Below, one piece after another: positions 1 through 6,998 of a DNA stretch of 22,267 nucleotides. Source of the DNA: Sandaracinobacteroides sp031425455 (GTDB lineage: Bacteria; Pseudomonadota; Alphaproteobacteria; Sphingomonadales; Sphingomonadaceae). The translations under genes and the position numbers were made by a program. Location of the stretch: positions 1-22,267 of the forward strand of contig JANPJJ010000163.1 of NCBI GenBank assembly GCA_031425455.1, written 5' to 3'. Under the pieces are notes generated by a model. It had not been told where the DNA came from. It searched no databases and was given only the letters and a program-made list of their open reading frames with translations. Every line of letters begins with the position of its first letter. The first letter of the stretch is position 1.

Positions 1-151
1 TTCGTTCAAGCCATCCGATGCATTGCGCCGGGCGGCCGGGAAACAGGAAGCGGGCCGGGTGCCGATGCGCCCTGCCGCTTGGCGGTCGCCCTAGCATGCA
101 CCCTGCGGGCCCGCAAGCCGCACGCAAGCCCCGAAGCCGCCGAGAGGCCGT
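1..151. other. Non-coding left edge downstream of the Smr gene
   Basis: No gene is supported here. The stretch lies just past the stop of the leftward Smr-domain gene. It contains a 12-bp GC palindrome (TGCGGGCCCGCA, 104-115), but no T-run follows it on either strand, so I do not call a terminator. Open frames crossing it are antisense continuations over the Smr gene with arginine/proline-rich composition typical of shadow frames. Confidence 0.5.
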
Positions 152-757
152 TCAGCCGCGCTTGCGCTTCAGGATCAAATAAGCCGCGCCTTCGCCGCCG
201 TGGCGGGGATGCGCACGGCGCACGGCTGCTATGCGCTGGCTGAGGCCCTGTTCGCCCAGCCAGCGCGGCAGGTCGGCCTTGATTCCGCCGCGCGGGGCGG
301 GGCCGATGCGCAGCCCGGGCACCAGGTCGGCTGGCGCCGGGCCGGGCATATGGCCCTTGCCGGTGATGACGAGGATGGTGCGCAGGCCCCGCGCTTCCGC
401 ATCCAATACCCGGCGATAAAGAAGGTGGCGCGCGGAGTCCCGGCTGAGGCCGTGGAGGTCGATTGTGATGTCGGGCTCGAGGCGACCGCTGCCGAGCCGG
501 CGGTCCCAGCTTTCGTCCAGCGTTTCGGTTCGCGCCGGTCCCGCTGTCGGCGGCGCGGCGGCGGGCGCCGGGGCGCGGCTCGGCCCGACACCGCGACGAT
601 CGGGGCCGCGGCGCTCGGGCACGGCACGCGCGACTTCGCCCACAGGATCGCCCACGGGTGCGATGACGGCAAGCTTCTGCAGCGGGTGGAGCGGCTGCAC
701 CGTCGCGACAACGCGTTGCCACAGCGCCTCCTCCTCGGCCCGAAGGCGGCGGGTCAT
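152..757 (-). CDS. Smr (MutS2 C-terminal-like) domain protein
   Basis: A 201-residue protein with a C-terminal Smr domain, a fold associated with DNA or RNA endonuclease/nicking activity. Residues 1-90 are a charged, Pro/Ala-rich linker of low complexity. The domain starts near residue 96 with the family motif IDLHGL (about 99-104), followed by the VITGKG motif (130-135) and the HPRHGGEGA segment (183-191) typical of stand-alone alphaproteobacterial Smr proteins. The ATG at 755-757 was chosen because its first bases overlap the mltA stop codon (ATGA), implying translational coupling. A longer reading to 970 only runs antisense-like sequence inside mltA. It is the last gene of a three-gene leftward unit with mltA and the Tim44-like gene. 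The domain assignment is secure. The substrate cannot be read from sequence. Confidence 0.9.
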   Translation of the reverse strand: MTRRLRAEEEALWQRVVATVQPLHPLQKLAVIAPVGDPVGEVARAVPERRGPDRRGVGPSRAPAPAAAPPTAGPARTETLDESWDRRLGSGRLEPDITIDLHGLSRDSARHLLYRRVLDAEARGLRTILVITGKGHMPGPAPADLVPGLRIGPAPRGGIKADLPRWLGEQGLSQRIAAVRRAHPRHGGEGAAYLILKRKRG

Positions 758-1953
758 GGGGTGGGCGGGGGCGCCAGGCGGGCAGCCGCGGCGTTGGGCA
801 GCAGGAGGGTCGCCGTCAGCGGGGCCGCCAGCGCGCCGGCCTTGGCCCCGGCTTTGGCGCCGAAGCCAAAGAAGATGTCGAAGCGGTTCGCGCCTTTGAT
901 GGCGCCGCCGGTGTCTGCGGCCACCAGAAGGCGGCGAAACGGGGCGCCCTCCACCTCGGTTCCGATCCAAACCGGCGCTCCGAGCGGCAGCGTCGCGGGG
1001 TCTGCGGCGGCATTGGCTCCGGCAATCAGCGGCACGCCCAGCGCGCCGATCGGTCCGTCTAAATTGTCTGGCAGGCGGCGGAAGAAGATGTAGCTGGGGT
1101 TTTCCCGCATCAGCGCGGCGCCTGCGGCCGGATCGGCACGAAGCCAGGCCATGATCTCGGGCATCCTGGCCTTTTCGAGCAGGCCGCGCTCTCGCAGCAG
1201 CTTGCCGATCGCGACATAAGGATGGCCGTTATGCGCGGCATAGCCGATGCGGTATCCGGTGCCGTCCGGCAGGCGAACCCGGCCCGAGCCCTGGATCTGA
1301 AGGAAGAACAGCTCGACCGGGTCTGCCGCCCAGCCCAGCACCTGAGCCGAAGGCAGGGCGCCTTGTTCGATCGCGGCGCGATCGGGTGCGCGCACCACCC
1401 GGCCTTCGCGGACCATCCCGCGCAGCGTGCCGCCCGATATGCTCCAGTCCTTCAGGTCGATGTCGACCAGCTCCGGCGGGCGGCCCAGGATCGGGGCGGC
1501 GCCGGGGGCAGGGCCGGGAAGGCCGGCGATCTCCGGTTCGAAATAGCCGGTGGCAAGGCCGCGCCCGTCGCCGAGGCGGACGGGGGTGAAGTGTCGCTGG
1601 AAGAAGCTCGCCGGGTCGGCCGCTGAATTGGACCCTGCATCGGTGCAGGCGGCGGACCAGTCCGAAGCTTCGGTCAGGCCTGAGGTGTCGGCGCGCTTGA
1701 GCAGCCGGGGGCAGGCCCGGCGAAACGCGGCGAGGGCGTCGGCGGTCGCGACAAAGCCGACAATGGGGGGCGCCTGCCGGGCCACCGCACCCGCCGGCGC
1801 GACGCCCGGCTGGGCCAAAGGCCGATGGGACGCCGCCTGGGCGGGCACAACGGACGGGGCGACCCGAGGCTGGCTGGCACAACCGGCGATCAGCAGGACC
1901 GTCAGTACCGCAACGCGGCCAACCGGAGATCCCAGCCGGTGCCGGGACAACAT
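754..1953 (-). CDS. mltA: Membrane-bound lytic murein transglycosylase A (MltA), lipoprotein
   Basis: A 399-residue peptidoglycan lytic transglycosylase that cleaves the MurNAc-GlcNAc bond with formation of 1,6-anhydro-MurNAc. The N-terminus is a lipoprotein signal: basic start, hydrophobic VAVLTVLLIAG, and a lipobox IAGC with the acylated cysteine at residue 25. The next residues are Ala-Ser, so outer-membrane sorting is expected. The MltA domain carries SGRVRLPDG, RIGYAAHNG and YIFFR segments in the middle. The C-terminal 3D domain has ADTGGAIKG (Asp about 347, matching the catalytic Asp of E. coli MltA) and RFDIFFG (Asp about 359). The ATG at 1951-1953 gives the signal peptide directly, though no strong Shine-Dalgarno is visible. 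It lies 29 bp after the Tim44-like gene and overlaps the Smr gene by 4 bp. Confidence 0.95.
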   Translation of the reverse strand: MLSRHRLGSPVGRVAVLTVLLIAGCASQPRVAPSVVPAQAASHRPLAQPGVAPAGAVARQAPPIVGFVATADALAAFRRACPRLLKRADTSGLTEASDWSAACTDAGSNSAADPASFFQRHFTPVRLGDGRGLATGYFEPEIAGLPGPAPGAAPILGRPPELVDIDLKDWSISGGTLRGMVREGRVVRAPDRAAIEQGALPSAQVLGWAADPVELFFLQIQGSGRVRLPDGTGYRIGYAAHNGHPYVAIGKLLRERGLLEKARMPEIMAWLRADPAAGAALMRENPSYIFFRRLPDNLDGPIGALGVPLIAGANAAADPATLPLGAPVWIGTEVEGAPFRRLLVAADTGGAIKGANRFDIFFGFGAKAGAKAGALAAPLTATLLLPNAAAARLAPPPTP

Positions 1954-1982
1954 GGAACGATGTTGCCGGCGGGTCTCTGCCC

Positions 1983-2651
1983 TCACGCCTCTTCGTCGGT
2001 GGCGACCAGGATCCATGCCGGGTCCGAAGAGGCGGTATGGTGGCTGAAAGTCCAGATATCATGTGTCTCGACGGTCTTGCCTGCGTCGCCGGAAATCACC
2101 CGGCCTTCGGCGTCCCGGGTGACACTGACGATCTCGGCATCGAAGCGGACGGTGATCTCCGCCATGGTGCCGGTCATCTGCGCGCCGACGATCTGGGCGC
2201 GGTCCACCTGCAACAGCCGGTTCTCGACGCTTTCGCCGGATGCCTTGCGAGCCTCGATCACGGCACGGAACTCGGCCAGCATCTCGTCCGAAACCAGATC
2301 CTGTAACTGGGCACTGTCGCCCTTCCAGAAGGATTCCAGCACCATTGCATAGGCACCCTGCGCCCCGGCCAGGAAACGCTCGGGCGAGAAGCTGCGGTCG
2401 GCGCGGGCGATTTCTTCCAGCCCCGGGCGAACATTCGGGTCCACGTCCGCCGGCAGGTCGATTGCGATGGGTGCCTCCGGCTCCGCCCGCGGGCGGCCGG
2501 ACGGGCGGGCGACATCGGGCCCGGCCGGCCGGAACGGATCCGCAACGGGCTTTTCATGGCCGGTGCGCCGCCCCAGCACATGATAAAGGCGCAGGCCGAT
2601 GAAGCCGGCCAGCATCGCCAGAAAGAAAATTTCAACCCAACCGCTCTGCAT
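1983..2651 (-). CDS. Tim44-like (TimA-type) membrane-anchored protein
   Basis: A 222-residue protein with one N-terminal membrane segment (about residues 5-23) followed by a polar, Pro-rich linker (25-75) and a Tim44-like domain. The domain shows the family pattern: an Ala/Phe helix around FLAGAQGAYAMVLESF, an SDEMLAEF segment, and the C-terminal ETHDIWTFSHH...WILVAT ending typical of these proteins. Bacterial members are homologous to the mitochondrial Tim44 import-motor subunit. Their role in alphaproteobacteria is membrane-associated but poorly defined. I chose the ATG at 2651 because AGAGG lies 8 bases upstream. A GTG two codons earlier (2657) is possible but too close to that site. First gene of the leftward unit Tim44-like, mltA, Smr, divergent from secB. 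Confidence 0.88.
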   Translation of the reverse strand: MQSGWVEIFFLAMLAGFIGLRLYHVLGRRTGHEKPVADPFRPAGPDVARPSGRPRAEPEAPIAIDLPADVDPNVRPGLEEIARADRSFSPERFLAGAQGAYAMVLESFWKGDSAQLQDLVSDEMLAEFRAVIEARKASGESVENRLLQVDRAQIVGAQMTGTMAEITVRFDAEIVSVTRDAEGRVISGDAGKTVETHDIWTFSHHTASSDPAWILVATDEEA

Positions 2652-2896
2652 GACCACTGCCTCTACCTGCCGCCTCTACATGCCCACGGCGCCGAACGCC
2701 AGCCGGCCACGCCTGCCCGGACGATGATTTACGGTTGCCTGGGCGCAAGATGCAACCACCTTGTCGAAATAGGGCCGTTGGCGACACGCGCAAGGCCACC
2801 ATGGTGCCGCAGCTTGCGGCCTCTCGCGGCGGCTGCTAGCCGCAGCCGCGAAATCCGCGCCGGTCGGCGCCGTCCGCACAAGCAAGAAGAGACACC
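2652..2896. promoter_or_regulatory. Divergent intergenic region between Tim44-like gene and secB
   Basis: This 245-bp gap must carry promoters for both directions. On the minus strand a weak candidate is TTGCAT (2755-2750), an 18-base spacer and TAAATC (2731-2726). It sits inside an inverted repeat GGTTGC (2733-2738) / GCAACC (2752-2757). On the plus strand I see no convincing -35/-10 pair for secB. A perfect 8-bp hairpin, GCGGCTGC (2829-2836) and GCAGCCGC (2842-2849) with a 5-base loop, lies 47 bases before the secB start, with no T-run after it, so it would sit in the leader rather than act as an intrinsic terminator. All assignments here are inference from pattern alone. Confidence 0.35.
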
Positions 2897-3412
2897 ATGA
2901 CCGAGATCACCCCCGAAGCTGCCGAAGCCCTCGCCAATGGCGCCGACCTTACCCCGCAGGCCGGGATCCTGGCGCAATATGTGAAGGACCTCTCGTTCGA
3001 GAACCCGAACGCGCCCCAATCGCTGCAGATGCAGGGCCAGCCCAAGATCGAGATCAATGTGAATGTGAACGCCCGCGCCGGGGGGCAGGACATGTTCGAA
3101 GTCGAGCTGAAGATCGACGCGACAGCCCGCAGCCAGGACGACAAGCTCGCCTTCCAGGTGGAGCTGCTCTACGCCGGGCTGTTCCGGCTGGCCGGGGCTC
3201 CGGCCGAGGCGATCGAACCGTTCCTGATCGTCGAAGCGCCGCGCATCCTGTTCCCGTTCGCGCGCCGCGTGATCGCCGATGCGGTCCGCGACGGTGGCTT
3301 TCCGCCGCTTATGCTGGAGCCGATCGACTTCGGCGGCCTCTATCTCCAGCAATTGGAAGCGCGCGGCGACGGCGGCGGCATGGCCGAGGCCGAGCCGATG
3401 GGGAACGCCTGA
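2897..3412 (+). CDS. secB: Protein-export chaperone SecB
   Basis: A 171-residue cytosolic, tetrameric chaperone that keeps precursor proteins unfolded and delivers them to SecA for Sec export. Family hallmarks are clear: YVKDLSFENPN near residues 28-38, the beta-strand region INVNVNARA, EAPRILFPFAR (about 112-122) and GGFPPLMLEPIDF (about 131-143). Length is typical for alphaproteobacterial SecB with its extended, acidic and glycine-rich C-terminal tail. The ATG is preceded by AAGAAGAGA at a suitable distance. It is divergent from the Tim44/mltA/Smr unit and followed 42 bp later by murJ. Placing an export chaperone beside envelope genes is conserved in this class as far as I recall. Confidence 0.97.
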   Translation: MTEITPEAAEALANGADLTPQAGILAQYVKDLSFENPNAPQSLQMQGQPKIEINVNVNARAGGQDMFEVELKIDATARSQDDKLAFQVELLYAGLFRLAGAPAEAIEPFLIVEAPRILFPFARRVIADAVRDGGFPPLMLEPIDFGGLYLQQLEARGDGGGMAEAEPMGNA

Positions 3413-3454
3413 CCGGAAGCGGCGGGCGCGGGCGCCCCTGATGTTGCCGACAAG

Positions 3455-5029
3455 ATGTCCCTGATCCGCGCCGCCACCACGGTCGGCGGATTCACCTTGC
3501 TGTCGCGGCTGGTCGGCTTCGTGCGCGACCTGCTGATGGCGCGATACCTGGGCGCCGGCTTCGCGTCGGATGCGTTCCTGGTCGCGTTCCGGCTACCCAA
3601 CCTGTTCCGCTCGCTGTTCGCCGAAGGGGCCTTTTCCGCCGCCTTCGTGCCGATGGTATCGGCCCGCATGGGCGAGGGTACCAGCCGCGAGGCCGGGCTC
3701 AAGGCCGCGGTTCGCTTCACGGAGCAGGCGCTGGCGCTGCTGCTGCCGATCCTGCTGATCTTCACGGTCGTCATGATGCTGGGCGCCGTCCCCGTGGTGT
3801 GGCTGATGACCGGCGGCTTCTCGGACGGCAGCCCGGAAAAGCTGGCGCTTACCGCCGGCTTCGCGCGGCTCACCTTTCCCTATCTGATGCTGATCTCGCT
3901 GGTGTCGCTGCTGGGCGGGTTGCTCAACGCGCTGGGCCGCTTCTGGGTCAATGCGGCGGCCCCCATCCTCCTCAACCTGGTGATGATCGTCAGCCTTGTC
4001 TTCTTCCAGGGCGCCAACGAACTGGAGCAGGCGCGCAACCTCGCCGCGACCGTCACGATCGCGGGCATCACGCAGCTGCTGTTCCTCGCTTGGGGCTGCT
4101 GGCAGGTCGGCGCGATGCCCCGCCTCGTCCTGCCCCGCATGACCTCCGAGATGCGCACGCTGCTGAGGCGCATCGGCCCGGCCGCGATCGGGGCGGGGGC
4201 GGTGCAGATCAACCTGCTGGTGTCCACCATGATCGCCGCGCGCCTGCTGGAGCAGGGGTCGGTCAGCTATCTTTATTATGCCGACCGGTTGAACCAGCTG
4301 CCGCTGGGCATCATCGGCGTCGGAGTCGGCGTGGCGCTGCTGCCGACCATGGCGCGGCTGATCGGGGCCGGGAAGCCCGAGGCTGCCGTCCACCAGCAGA
4401 ACCGCGCCATCGAATTTGCGCTTCTGCTCACCCTGCCCGCGACGTTTGCCTTCGTCGTCTCAGCCGAACCCATCACGCGCGCCCTGTTCCAGCAAGGCGC
4501 GTTCAGCGCCGAGGATGCGGCGAAATCCGCGGCAGCGCTCCAGGCCTTTTCGCTCGGCCTGCCGGCCTATATCCTGATCAAGGTGCTGACCCCGGGCTTT
4601 CACGCCATGGGGGACACCCGCACGCCGATGCGGATCGCGCTGATCGCGATTGCGGTCAATCTCGTCGGCAATCTCACCCTCATCTGGCCGTTGCAGCATG
4701 TCGGCATCGCCTTGGCGACTTCGATTTCCGCCTGGGTGAACGTCGGCATCCTCTATGCGACACTGCAGCGGCGGGGGCGCTTTCTCATCGATGCAGGGCT
4801 GGCGCGGGCGGCGCCGCGCATGCTGGCGGCGGCCGGGGCGATGGGGGCCACGCTGTGGCTGCTGAACGGGCTTGTGCTGCCCCATGTCGCAGGCGGCCTG
4901 GCCCCGCGGGTGCTGGCGCTCGGTGCGCTGGTGGGTACCGGCGCGCTGGTCTATTTCGCGGTCGGGCTGCTACTGGGGGCCTACAGCCCAAGGCAGCTGA
5001 TCCAGAGTTTCAGGCGGGACGTTGCATGA
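3455..5029 (+). CDS. murJ: Lipid II flippase MurJ (MviN)
   Basis: A 524-residue polytopic inner-membrane protein of the MOP superfamily that moves lipid II to the periplasmic face for peptidoglycan synthesis. The N-terminus carries the MviN signature: LLSRLVGFVRDLLMARYLG, then SDAFLVAFRLPNLFR and AEGAFSAAFVPM (residues about 15-68). About 14 hydrophobic segments can be followed to the C-terminus, and a conserved TPMRIAL segment lies near residue 390. Length matches the family (about 510-530). The ATG at 3455 starts exactly at the conserved N-terminus, although the Shine-Dalgarno is weak. Its TGA overlaps the ATG of trpS (ATGA), implying translational coupling. No odd features. Confidence 0.96.
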   Translation: MSLIRAATTVGGFTLLSRLVGFVRDLLMARYLGAGFASDAFLVAFRLPNLFRSLFAEGAFSAAFVPMVSARMGEGTSREAGLKAAVRFTEQALALLLPILLIFTVVMMLGAVPVVWLMTGGFSDGSPEKLALTAGFARLTFPYLMLISLVSLLGGLLNALGRFWVNAAAPILLNLVMIVSLVFFQGANELEQARNLAATVTIAGITQLLFLAWGCWQVGAMPRLVLPRMTSEMRTLLRRIGPAAIGAGAVQINLLVSTMIAARLLEQGSVSYLYYADRLNQLPLGIIGVGVGVALLPTMARLIGAGKPEAAVHQQNRAIEFALLLTLPATFAFVVSAEPITRALFQQGAFSAEDAAKSAAALQAFSLGLPAYILIKVLTPGFHAMGDTRTPMRIALIAIAVNLVGNLTLIWPLQHVGIALATSISAWVNVGILYATLQRRGRFLIDAGLARAAPRMLAAAGAMGATLWLLNGLVLPHVAGGLAPRVLALGALVGTGALVYFAVGLLLGAYSPRQLIQSFRRDVA

Positions 5030-6030
5030 GGATCGTTTCGGGAATCCAGCCGACCGGCAGCCTGCACCTGGGCAATTACCTGGGGGCCATCCGCAACTGG
5101 GTGCGGATGCAGGATGCGCTGAAACCGGGCGAACAGGCCTGGTTCTTCATCGCCGACATGCACGCGATCACGATGTTCCAGAACCCGGCCGAGCTGAAGC
5201 AGGCGACCCGGGAAATCGCAGCGGCGCTGATGGCCGCCGGAATCGATCCGGCGAAGTCGGTGCTGTTCAACCAGAGCCAGGTGGCCGAGCATGCCGAGCT
5301 CGCCTGGGTGCTGGGCTGCACCGCGCGGATCGGCTGGCTGAACCGGATGACCCAGTTCAAGGAAAAATCCGGCAAGGACCGCGAGGGGGCCTCGGTCGGG
5401 CTTTATACCTACCCGGTGCTGCAAGCGGCCGACGTGCTGCTTTACAAGGCGACGCATGTGCCGGTCGGCGACGACCAGAAACAGCATCTGGAGCTGGCAC
5501 GCGACATCGCGACCAAGTTCAACACGGACTTCGCCCGTGAGGTCTTTCCGCTGCCCGAGCCGACGATTCCGCTGGCAAGCCCCCGGGTCCGGAGCCTGCG
5601 CGACGGGGCCGCCAAGATGTCGAAGTCCGACCGGTCGGAACAGAGCCGCATAAACCTTACCGACAGCGAGGACGAGATCCGGAACAAGCTGAAGCGTGCA
5701 AAGACCGATCCGGAGCCGCTGCCCGGCGACATCAAAGGGCTGGAAGGCCGGCCCGAGGCAAAGAACCTGGTCGAAATCCATGCGACACTTTCGGGTGAAA
5801 GCGTCGAGTCCGTGCTGGGCCGGTTCGAAGGGCGGGGCTTCGGGCAGTTCAAGCCGGCGCTTGCCGATCTGGTGGTCGCCCACCTCGCGCCGATGAACGC
5901 GCGCTTCCGCGAACTGCTGGAGGCACCCGGGCAGATCGACGCCGCGCTGGCAGCCGGCGCCGAAACCGCAAGAAGCGTAGCCCGGCAGACCATGGCCGAG
6001 GTTCGCGAGGCGGTCGGGTTCCTGCGCTGA
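5026..6030 (+). CDS. trpS: Tryptophanyl-tRNA synthetase
   Basis: A 334-residue class Ic aminoacyl-tRNA synthetase that charges tRNA-Trp. The HIGH-type motif is HLGN (14-17) in the context PTGSLHLGNY. KMSKS is at 197-201, and GDDQKQH at 148-154 is the conserved dimer/active-site segment of bacterial TrpRS. Length is typical (about 330-340). The start ATG at 5026 overlaps the murJ stop by 4 bases. Upstream in-frame sequence is only the out-of-frame shadow of murJ. Its own TGA shares the A with the ATG of the following peptidase gene. This is the only TrpRS visible here and looks intact. Confidence 0.97.
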   Translation: MRIVSGIQPTGSLHLGNYLGAIRNWVRMQDALKPGEQAWFFIADMHAITMFQNPAELKQATREIAAALMAAGIDPAKSVLFNQSQVAEHAELAWVLGCTARIGWLNRMTQFKEKSGKDREGASVGLYTYPVLQAADVLLYKATHVPVGDDQKQHLELARDIATKFNTDFAREVFPLPEPTIPLASPRVRSLRDGAAKMSKSDRSEQSRINLTDSEDEIRNKLKRAKTDPEPLPGDIKGLEGRPEAKNLVEIHATLSGESVESVLGRFEGRGFGQFKPALADLVVAHLAPMNARFRELLEAPGQIDAALAAGAETARSVARQTMAEVREAVGFLR

Positions 6031-6911
6031 TGGCAGCAAGCCTCCTGGTCGGGCACGCACAGTGCGAACAGTCCCGGACCGGCGTGACGGTGCTGATCCC
6101 CGATGCCCCGGTCGTGATGGCCTGCGATGTTCGCGGCGGCGGGCCGGGCACGCGGGAGACCGACGCGCTGGAGCCCTCCACATTGGTGGAGCGGGTGCAT
6201 GGCCTCGTGCTGTCGGGCGGCAGCGTGTTCGGGCTGGCGGCCGCCGACGAGATCGTGCTGCAACTGGCGCGAAGCGGGCGCGGATTGCAGATGGCCGGCG
6301 GGCTGAGCGTTCCTGTGGTGCCGGCCGCGATCCTGTTCGATCTGGCGAACGGCGGCGACAAGAGCTGGGCGGGCGAGGGCGGAAGCGAGCCGCCCTATCG
6401 ACGCCTGGCGCGCGAGGCTTTTGCAGCCACGAGCGAGCAGCCGGAAGAGGGCCGCATCGGCGCCGGCTTCGGGGCGCGGGCCGGCAGCCGGCCGGGCGGG
6501 TTCGCGACGGTATCCGCACAGCTCGACGGCGGCGGCACGGTGACAGCCTATCTCGCGGTCAACAGTTTCGGCGAAGTGCAGGATGGCGAACCGCCGACGT
6601 CGGGGCCGGTGCCGGCCCCGAAACTGGCCGGGTTGGGCGGCGCGGGAAGCACCTGCATCGGCGCGATCGCGACCGACGTACCGCTGACCCGCGCGGCGGC
6701 GCGCAGGCTTGCCATCATGGCGCACGATGGTCTGGCCCGCGCCATCCGCCCGATCCACACCCCGTTCGACGGCGACGTGCTGTTTGCAATCGGGTTGTTG
6801 CCCGAGACACCGGCCCGGGTCGATCCCGTGCTGCTGGCCGAGCTCGGAACGCGGGCGGCCGACTGCATCGCGCTCGCCGCCCGTCGGGCCGTGCGGCTCG
6901 CTGGCATTTGA
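6030..6911 (+). CDS. P1 family (S58, DmpA/BapA-type) peptidase
   Basis: A 293-residue Ntn-like hydrolase related to L-aminopeptidase/D-esterase DmpA and beta-aminopeptidases. The conserved regions are VHGLVLSGGSVFGLAAAD (residues 56-73), a Gly-rich segment GRIGAGFGARAG (141-152), and GSTCIGAIATD (206-216). Autocleavage in this family frees an N-terminal nucleophile. Aligned by the ATD segment, the nucleophile would be Thr208, where DmpA has Ser250. The DGLARAIRPIHTPFDGD block (233-249) is typical of the short form also seen in actinobacteria. Length is shorter than DmpA (about 375). The start ATG shares its A with the trpS stop (TGATG). No signal peptide, so cytoplasmic. Substrate cannot be predicted. 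It may act on peptides with unusual N-termini. Confidence 0.9.
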   Translation: MAASLLVGHAQCEQSRTGVTVLIPDAPVVMACDVRGGGPGTRETDALEPSTLVERVHGLVLSGGSVFGLAAADEIVLQLARSGRGLQMAGGLSVPVVPAAILFDLANGGDKSWAGEGGSEPPYRRLAREAFAATSEQPEEGRIGAGFGARAGSRPGGFATVSAQLDGGGTVTAYLAVNSFGEVQDGEPPTSGPVPAPKLAGLGGAGSTCIGAIATDVPLTRAAARRLAIMAHDGLARAIRPIHTPFDGDVLFAIGLLPETPARVDPVLLAELGTRAADCIALAARRAVRLAGI

Positions 6912-6921
6912 TCTAGGGGCA

Positions 6922-6949
6922 GGGCCTGCGGCCTTGCGGAAGCCGCCCC
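6922..6949 (+). terminator. GC-rich hairpin after the S58 peptidase gene (weak terminator candidate)
   Basis: Between the peptidase stop and mmsA, the arms GCGGC...TT (6928-6935) and AAGCCGC (6940-6946) pair around a GCGG loop, and an outer GGG/CCC pair extends the stem. No T-run follows, so intrinsic termination is doubtful. It could mark the boundary between the trpS unit and the mms unit, or be a chance structure in GC-rich DNA. Confidence 0.25.
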
Positions 6950-6998
6950 GCTGGTGAAAGAGCGCGGGCAACGAGACAGCCAGATAGCGAGACCGAAG

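Noticed and set aside
104..115. 12-bp palindrome TGCGGGCCCGCA as terminator of the Smr gene
   Set aside because: Too short a loop for a good hairpin and no T-run on either strand; such palindromes arise readily in GC-rich DNA.
200..1093. Plus-strand open frame over the Smr and mltA genes
   Set aside because: Shadow frame. The minus strand shows clear Smr and MltA motifs with coupled start/stop codons.
3799..5025. Upstream in-frame extension of trpS giving a 743-codon frame
   Set aside because: It is the second frame of murJ with basic, low-complexity sequence. TrpRS starts exactly at 5026 with its conserved N-terminus.
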